Shown here piece by piece: positions 58,741 through 64,000 of a DNA stretch of 64,000 nucleotides. The DNA is taken from the NCBI GenBank assembly GCA_037176725.1, contig JAZBRS010000060.1, positions 53,968,001 through 54,032,000 of the forward strand, read 5' to 3'. The notes beneath the pieces were generated by a model. The model was not told where the DNA came from. It did not search any database and saw only the letters and a program-made list of their open reading frames with translations. The first letter of the stretch is position 1. Each line of letters starts with the position of its first letter. The stretch comes from Posidonia oceanica. Its lineage: Eukaryota > Streptophyta > Magnoliopsida > Alismatales > Posidoniaceae. A program made the position numbers and the translations under genes.

Positions 58741-60360
58741 GAGGGCTCACCGTGCGGGGTGTGCAATTCCGGTGGGGAATGCAATGGATTGATGCAAGAG
58801 AAAACACTGGGGCCCATCGTGGTGGGCGGCCAAAAAAAACTGATGACATGCAAGGGGAGAGAAAATGAGGAGAAAGCAAGGACCCAACGTATTGGGTGTG
58901 CAATGGTGTTAGCTCGTGCATGCGACACGACAGTGAATCAAGGTCATGCAAGTCATCACAGACCACCCAATGTGTTGGGCAGCCAAAACTGGAAGAGTGC
59001 GGAGCCTCTAAGCGAGGGTCATGCAAAAAGTGCTCGTCCTTGACTCCGATTTTCGAAAACAGGGAGAAAGGGAAGATAGATTATTATGCTTATTAAGTTT
59101 TTTGTGGCTTCAGATTCAAAGCAACTGTTTGGTGTGAGGATGCGTTTGCACTTCCTGATTCAAGAGATTCTTGATCCTCAAGCAATGCCATGCCGTGCTG
59201 TGGTTGATGGCTCTCATTCTCACTCTTAGTTCGGGATGAGGTCTCAGTTTTGCAGAATAGAACCTTTGGCTGCATGTGGGTAGCAGAAGCATCGGATGTA
59301 GCTTCATAGCCTCCATCTTAAATCCTCGGGGACTGACTACCGCTTTTGATGCTCTCAAATAGATATTTCTTTTCCCCTCTTCAGTGACTGGAGTTGCATC
59401 TAGCCTGTCAGGGAGGTAGAGTTGTTGCTTGCACGAGGGATTGGAGCATGTTGCTGCGCTCGTAGGGTGGGGCCAGGTCCTCTTGATGATGTTTCTCATG
59501 CATTTGGCAATGGTGTGCTGTAGTTAAAGGTTTTGGCGGCTTCGATGCTTATTTGAGCCACTCCTCTCATGGGCGCCTTCTTTCATCGACTTTTGTCTTC
59601 ATTTTTCTTTTATGCCTAGTATGCATATCATGCCATTTTTTCTTTTTGCTCACGTGATCTCAATTCTTTTGGATATGCATTTCTTCACCCTCTTGCGGTA
59701 GCAGTCCTTGACGAGGCATTAAGAGCTCAGCTGGTCGGCATACACCTTCAGTCTCTGCTGTGTGCATAGGCAGCCTCTAGCTATGCTTTGCTCTACTTTG
59801 GTCCTCTCCGTTTCTAGTGGAATCTCTTGATTGGATTGATCTTGCTTTTGGAGTTTCACGCTCAGGGAGATTCTCTATTCTACTCTAAGTCTTACACTGT
59901 GGCCACACGTGTTGAAATGGCACTGCTTGGGTGAGTTCTGCTTGAGATAGTTGATGTTTGACATCCTCTCTACATTGCTTGTTGTCCAAAGCTGGTTTTT
60001 TGGGATTATACAAATTTTTATGTGTTTTTGCATTTTACACATGTTTTTGGGTTTTTGTTGGTTTTGTGATTTTTATGGATTTGCTTTAGGAAAACATAAA
60101 ATCAAAAACTGGCAGAATGGAAAAGGCATGTTTTGGTTGTTTTTGCATATTTGATTTTTTGGTGTTTTTGTGTTGTCTAGGATGCAGGAAAATGAGATGC
60201 GACTGCAGGGAAAGAAAATGCATGTTTTTGTAGTTTTGATGGATTTTATAATTTTTATGGTTTTTTTTATAATGTGAGAAAATGCAAATACAAAACCAAA
60301 GAAATGAAAAGATAGTGTAGGAAACAAAAGAGACGGTAAGACGGACATACCTGTCAGCAA
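58741..60360 (-). other. Unrecognised segment replacing pol in element 3
   Basis: I do not recognise this sequence. A minus ORF at 59,499-59,116 (127 codons, motif YLRASKAVVSPRGFKMEA) is too short to classify and could be a captured fragment. 59,950-60,300 is T-rich with repeated GTTTTTG words. On the minus strand a donor-like CTGACAG|GTATGT sits at 60,353 directly after the gag-side region, so part of the segment may be spliced out. It has no resemblance to pol of element 2. Confidence 0.45.
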
Positions 60361-62910
60361 CCTTAGGATGGAGGTGCTGGGTCCCCCCCGGAGCTGTTGG
60401 TGCTACTGACGCTGTTGGACCTACTGATGGGTCTACTAGTGCCGCTGATGGGTCTGCTGGAGCTAGTTGGCGGTGCTGCGGGGCCCGCTGAAGGCAGTGT
60501 TGGGAGCACTAGGGCTACTGAGACTGATGAAGACACAGGTCCGGGCTGTGCTACCGTCGGGTCCATCAATGTAGCTGCTACTACCTCCTTGAGCGTCCCT
60601 CGGGCGAGCCGAGAAGGGAAAGGAGAGGATATGGCACCGATGGGATCGGAAGGATCCCTCGAGGTGGAGCTAGACTCAGAGAGGACAAGAGTGAGGGCGA
60701 AGACCCCCGAGGTTCCAGTATCTTTGAAGCCTACAAGCTTGGAAGAGGAGGGGTCGGCTACACTAGGGTGTGGCAGTGCTGGTGCAGGTGCGTGTGCAGG
60801 TGCATGTGCAGGTGTCGGTGCAGATGTCGGTGTAGATGCTGCCTCTTGCGCAACAACGCTGATGACCTTTCAGTCTATTAGGCACTAAACGGCATCCCGT
60901 GAAGTGAGGCAGCTATCCGTCAAGTGCCCCGTGGCTCGGTGGAAACTGTAGAACTAATTCGTGTCATGCCACCATAGAGGGGGATTCAGTGACGGACGAA
61001 CAACCAGGAGTCTCAAGAGTGACTCGACCTGGGGAAAGATGACACTCAAAGGCTCGGCCAGAGGAGTGTAATCGCATTTGGCACGACGAGGTCGTCTTCG
61101 CCCCAGTTGGAGTCCTTGCCGAGATGGTGCGACATGATGCACTGGCTTGTCAGTGGCAGTGTGTGCAAGACTATGTGCGTAATCTAGTGGAGTGGAGTCT
61201 GGCTGACTCACTGCATTGGCAGGCTCTGTTGGAGAATCAACGCACGCAACGGCGTGCTGCTCGGAGTAGCCGGTGGCGGAGTCGTTGTTGCTGCTGCCAT
61301 GGCGATTGCTGCTGCCGGAGGTGTTGGCCTGCCTAGCCAATGCAGAAAGTGTGGGGAAATTCCCACTTCGCAGTGAGCTTTCCACGTGGGCACCAGCACT
61401 AATAAGCGATGCATAACTAGTGACTAGTTGGATGCATAGCAGGGCCCCAGTCGCTGGCTACGCACCTTTGATGATCATCTTGATAGATTCCTCGTCGGAG
61501 GGTCTATCTCTGACCTGGGCAGCTAAGGAACACCAGTGACTGACATACTCCCCGAATAGCTCATGGGGCCTCTACCGGATGGCGACAAGATCCTCTTGCT
61601 TGGGGATCAAGTCGTGGTTGAAGGAGTACTGCTCGATGAATGGCTAGGAAAGATCCTTCCAAGTCTGGATCACGGCCATGTCAAGGGAAGTGAACCACTT
61701 GAGCGTGGGGCTAGTCAGACTCTTCTAGAATAGGCGGATCAGGAGCCTTTCATCAACATGAAGTTGAGAAAGGTCTCTGCTGTATGCCCTCAGATGCGAG
61801 ATGGGGCAGCCTCTACCGTTGTACATTTCGAATTCCGAGATGTGGAAGTTCAAAGGGAGTGTGGCCTCTAGGAAGTAGTAGAGGCCCTGGAATTGGTAGG
61901 ACTAGTGGTCCGTGCCTTGCACTTGATGAAGTGCTCTTTCTAGATTGCCCACCCTGGCAAGGAGGGCGTTTGAAGTCACTACTGTTGAGACAGGTGCAGT
62001 TGAGGCAGAGGCAACGTATACTGTATGGGTCGCGCGAATGCTCTCCTCCGGAACCACCATCACGCCACCTGGTGTCGAGGCGTGAGTGCCAGCATACTAG
62101 TGCAGGGGTGAAAGGTGTTGTGGTATGCATGCTGGGGTCTGAACCTGATGCAAAGGAGATGAATAGATAGTATGCTGTGTAGTGTAAGGTGCAGTGCACG
62201 GGAGCAGCAGCTGTTGCACTGGCACAGCCCTAGGCAACGGGCTCTGAGGGTATTGTGCTCCTGCCAATCCAAGAGACTGGCCACCAAGTGATGAAGTAGC
62301 ATGTAGTGGATAGTGCTACGTAGATGCAGGAGGCAGAAAAGGCGCCTGTATCGCCAAAGCTGTGAAGAGCTGGGACGATGGTGAGGGCAAAAATGCAGTG
62401 TGGCGAGCTTGTAGAGCTATAGTGGGCTACACTGGAACCTCAGGGGTCAGAAGGAAAGAGTGGACCGTAGTTTGGTTGAGTGCAAAAGCCATACCTCACA
62501 GCCACTGGGCCAGAACCATCAGATGCTATGCTTGCGAGGCAGGGGACTCATCGACTGACAGGCTGGGATGCAAAGGGTATCTGTGAAAGGGGGCATGGAA
62601 ATAAGGAGCCAAAAGGGAGAGACCCTATGCAAGAGGCAGCCGCAAAAGGTTGAATTCCCGAGATGGGAAGGCCACGGGAAGGAACGAAATGCGACACTCC
62701 TAGAACCCGAGTGGCGGTCACCATGGTTGCTTTAGTGACATGCTCCAGATCGACTTGGGTCTTCCCTTGTTCCAGATAAAGGGGCTGGGAAGTTTCCTAC
62801 ACCAGAAGTGGTGGAGAGACGACAGATGTCAAAGAGGGGGAAGGAGGGGCCAAAAGCAAGATTCCCTCCGATGCCAAAGAGGAAAGAGGCTCACTGGTTT
62901 GTTGGGCCAT
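60361..62910 (-). pseudogene. Decayed gag of element 3
   Basis: It starts at ATG 62,910 (Met-Ala-Gln) as in the other elements. The frame is broken many times: plus-strand tta/cta/tca triplets interrupt it near 62,830, 61,930 and 61,450. The best piece is 61,385-60,954 (ESSLRSGNFPTLSALARQA, then a linker ending LRLLVVRPSLNPP). A zinc-knuckle-like stretch follows near 60,950-60,910 (FHRATGHLTDSC). The remainder to 60,363 is Ser/Pro-rich with no protease motif. It would have supplied the particle protein only. Confidence 0.8.
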
Positions 62911-63962
62911 GGCTGACCACGAGCGGGTGCGAATGGGTCTGCGGCTGGAAGAATAATCACGAGACCTAAGACGAGCTATTGTCGGAGGCGACAGATAGCT
63001 CGACGACAAGAAGGAGGGACACTTGAGGTCCTGGCTGAGGATCTCGCACCTACCTGTGAACAGGCAAAACAACAAAGGCGTCAGAAAATGGACGCGATGC
63101 AAGTTATTAGGGGGCATAAATGGCACACGTGTAGATGAATGTCCTAGTATGCGCTCTCTCACCATGCAGATCTAGAGTAGACCGACTACTCAAACTCATT
63201 CATGAGTATGGGTTTAAGACTCAGGCCAGAAAGAAGGTCATGTCTAAATCCTGGTCAAAGCTCAGGCAGTAATGGGTGGTGCGTTAGGAGCCTCGACCCT
63301 GCTAAAGCATGGGTTGTACCCTCTACTAACACCAACACGACCCCAGACAAGGGGGATAGACCGACTTGCTTGCCCCACACTAGAGCATTGGAACAAGAGA
63401 CCGAGACTGCCCTTGTCAGACTAAATGGGTGGACTCAGGGATGAGAAGATGCATGCTTTCTAAGATGAACATTCATGCAAAGATGCTTTGATGTGTTTTA
63501 ATTGCATTTTATTTAGCCGAAAGGGGGAAAATTGCAAGTTTGGCTCTAGTTATGCTTCAGTGTTATTGTTTAGCTTTATTTGTAGCTTTTAAATGAAGCC
63601 AAAGGGGAAGCAAGCATGTCTCTAATATCCTAGGCATGGCATATGCAAAAGGGGTTAGAAACATGGAGTCATGGCATGCAAGCAATCATACAACAAGGCG
63701 AAAGACATGTGCATGGCATATGCAAGTGTTGTGTGCATGATGGTGAAAGGAAGCATTCATCACATCAAAAGGCATGTACAGTATGGCATGTGCATGTGGT
63801 GGCACAGCATAAGTGTAAAAGCAAGCGTTCACCACTCAAAAGCATGTATTATTGCGTCAAGCAAGTATTTAGGCATGGATAAGCATAAAGGCAAGCAAGT
63901 AAGGCAAGCACAAGTGAAAAACCATACGAGCGAAAAGCAAAAACAAAAGTCGAAGTCTTGCA
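62911..63962 (-). other. 5' UTR of element 3
   Basis: A 3' splice-site-like TTTTGCCTGTTCACAG gives an exon start at 63,053, 143 nt before the gag ATG. The conserved leader block is at about 63,225-63,460. The rest is rich in gcaag words and holds no supported gene. Confidence 0.75.
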
Positions 63963-63980
63963 TCCCCAGTGGAGTCGCCA
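63963..63980 (-). other. Primer-binding site (PBS), element 3
   Basis: It differs from the other PBS copies by one base (TGGCGACTCCACTGGGGA in the element sense), one base from the LTR start. Confidence 0.85.
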
Positions 63981-63981
63981 C

Positions 63982-64000
63982 TGTCCCTATGACCGTCCCC
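63982..64000 (-). repeat. Start of 5' LTR of element 3
   Basis: TGTCCCTATGACCGTCCCC follows the PBS. It differs from the TGTAGTAATCCCGG end of the other elements, so element 3 has a distinct LTR terminus. Confidence 0.65.

Larger units (their letters stand above)
55805..64000 (-). mobile_element. Element 3: gag-only (TR-GAG-like) retrotransposon, partial
   Basis: Internal region 56,870-63,981 (7.1 kb) lies between a polypurine tract and a PBS. Only a decayed gag is recognisable (60,954-62,910). Protease, reverse transcriptase and integrase are missing; 58,740-60,360 has other sequence instead. This layout fits the non-autonomous TR-GAG class described in plants, which depends on enzymes from other elements. 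The 5' LTR starts at 63,982 and runs off the window. Confidence 0.72.

Overview
The window is plant nuclear DNA made almost wholly of nested long-terminal-repeat (LTR) retrotransposons of the Ty3/gypsy (Metaviridae) class. It resembles the Tat/Ogre lineage: very long LTRs (3.3-5.9 kb), a primer-binding site matching the 3' end of a tRNA (TGGCGACTCCGCTGGGGA in the element sense), a huge gag-pro-pol frame, a degenerate RNase H followed by a second RNase H domain, and tandem repeats in the 3' untranslated region. Spliceosomal splice signals and plant mobile domain (PMD) sequences point to a flowering plant with a repeat-rich genome. I cannot name the species. No rRNA, tRNA, CRISPR or ordinary host gene was seen.

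Layout. 1-13,150: element 1 (minus strand), cut by the left edge, with gag-pro-RT, 5' UTR, PBS and a 5.7 kb 5' LTR. 13,151-14,132: broken PMD gene (minus). 14,465-16,870: four kinds of tandem repeat, probably the 3' UTR of a plus-strand element whose polypurine tract (17,004-17,018) and LTR start (17,019) follow. 17,600-19,513: TATA box, candidate leader intron and a broken PMD gene (plus). 19,514-28,783 and 50,900-54,517: element B (minus), a gag-protease element without pol, split by element 2. 28,784-50,899: element 2 (minus), flanked by a 5-bp target duplication CATGG. It has a truncated 3' LTR, a repeat-rich 3' UTR, an intact 400-codon PMD-like ORF, a gag-pol frame with four stop codons and a 5.9 kb 5' LTR. 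54,518-56,869: two abutting LTR ends. 56,870-64,000: element 3 (minus), with only a decayed gag; the place of pol is taken by unrecognised sequence.

How it fits together. Four related elements lie side by side in different states of decay, so they can be compared without outside data. They share the PBS, a leader block of about 220 bp, a 3' splice-site-like sequence 143-181 nt before the gag ATG, and (elements 2 and 3) a 3' UTR hairpin. Element 2 is young: about 14 substitutions in 1,219 bp between its LTRs by eye. All four of its gag-pol stops are explained by C-to-T or G-to-A changes. The most interesting points are the intact PMD-like ORF inside an element whose own polymerase is broken, and two further PMD copies beside other LTRs.
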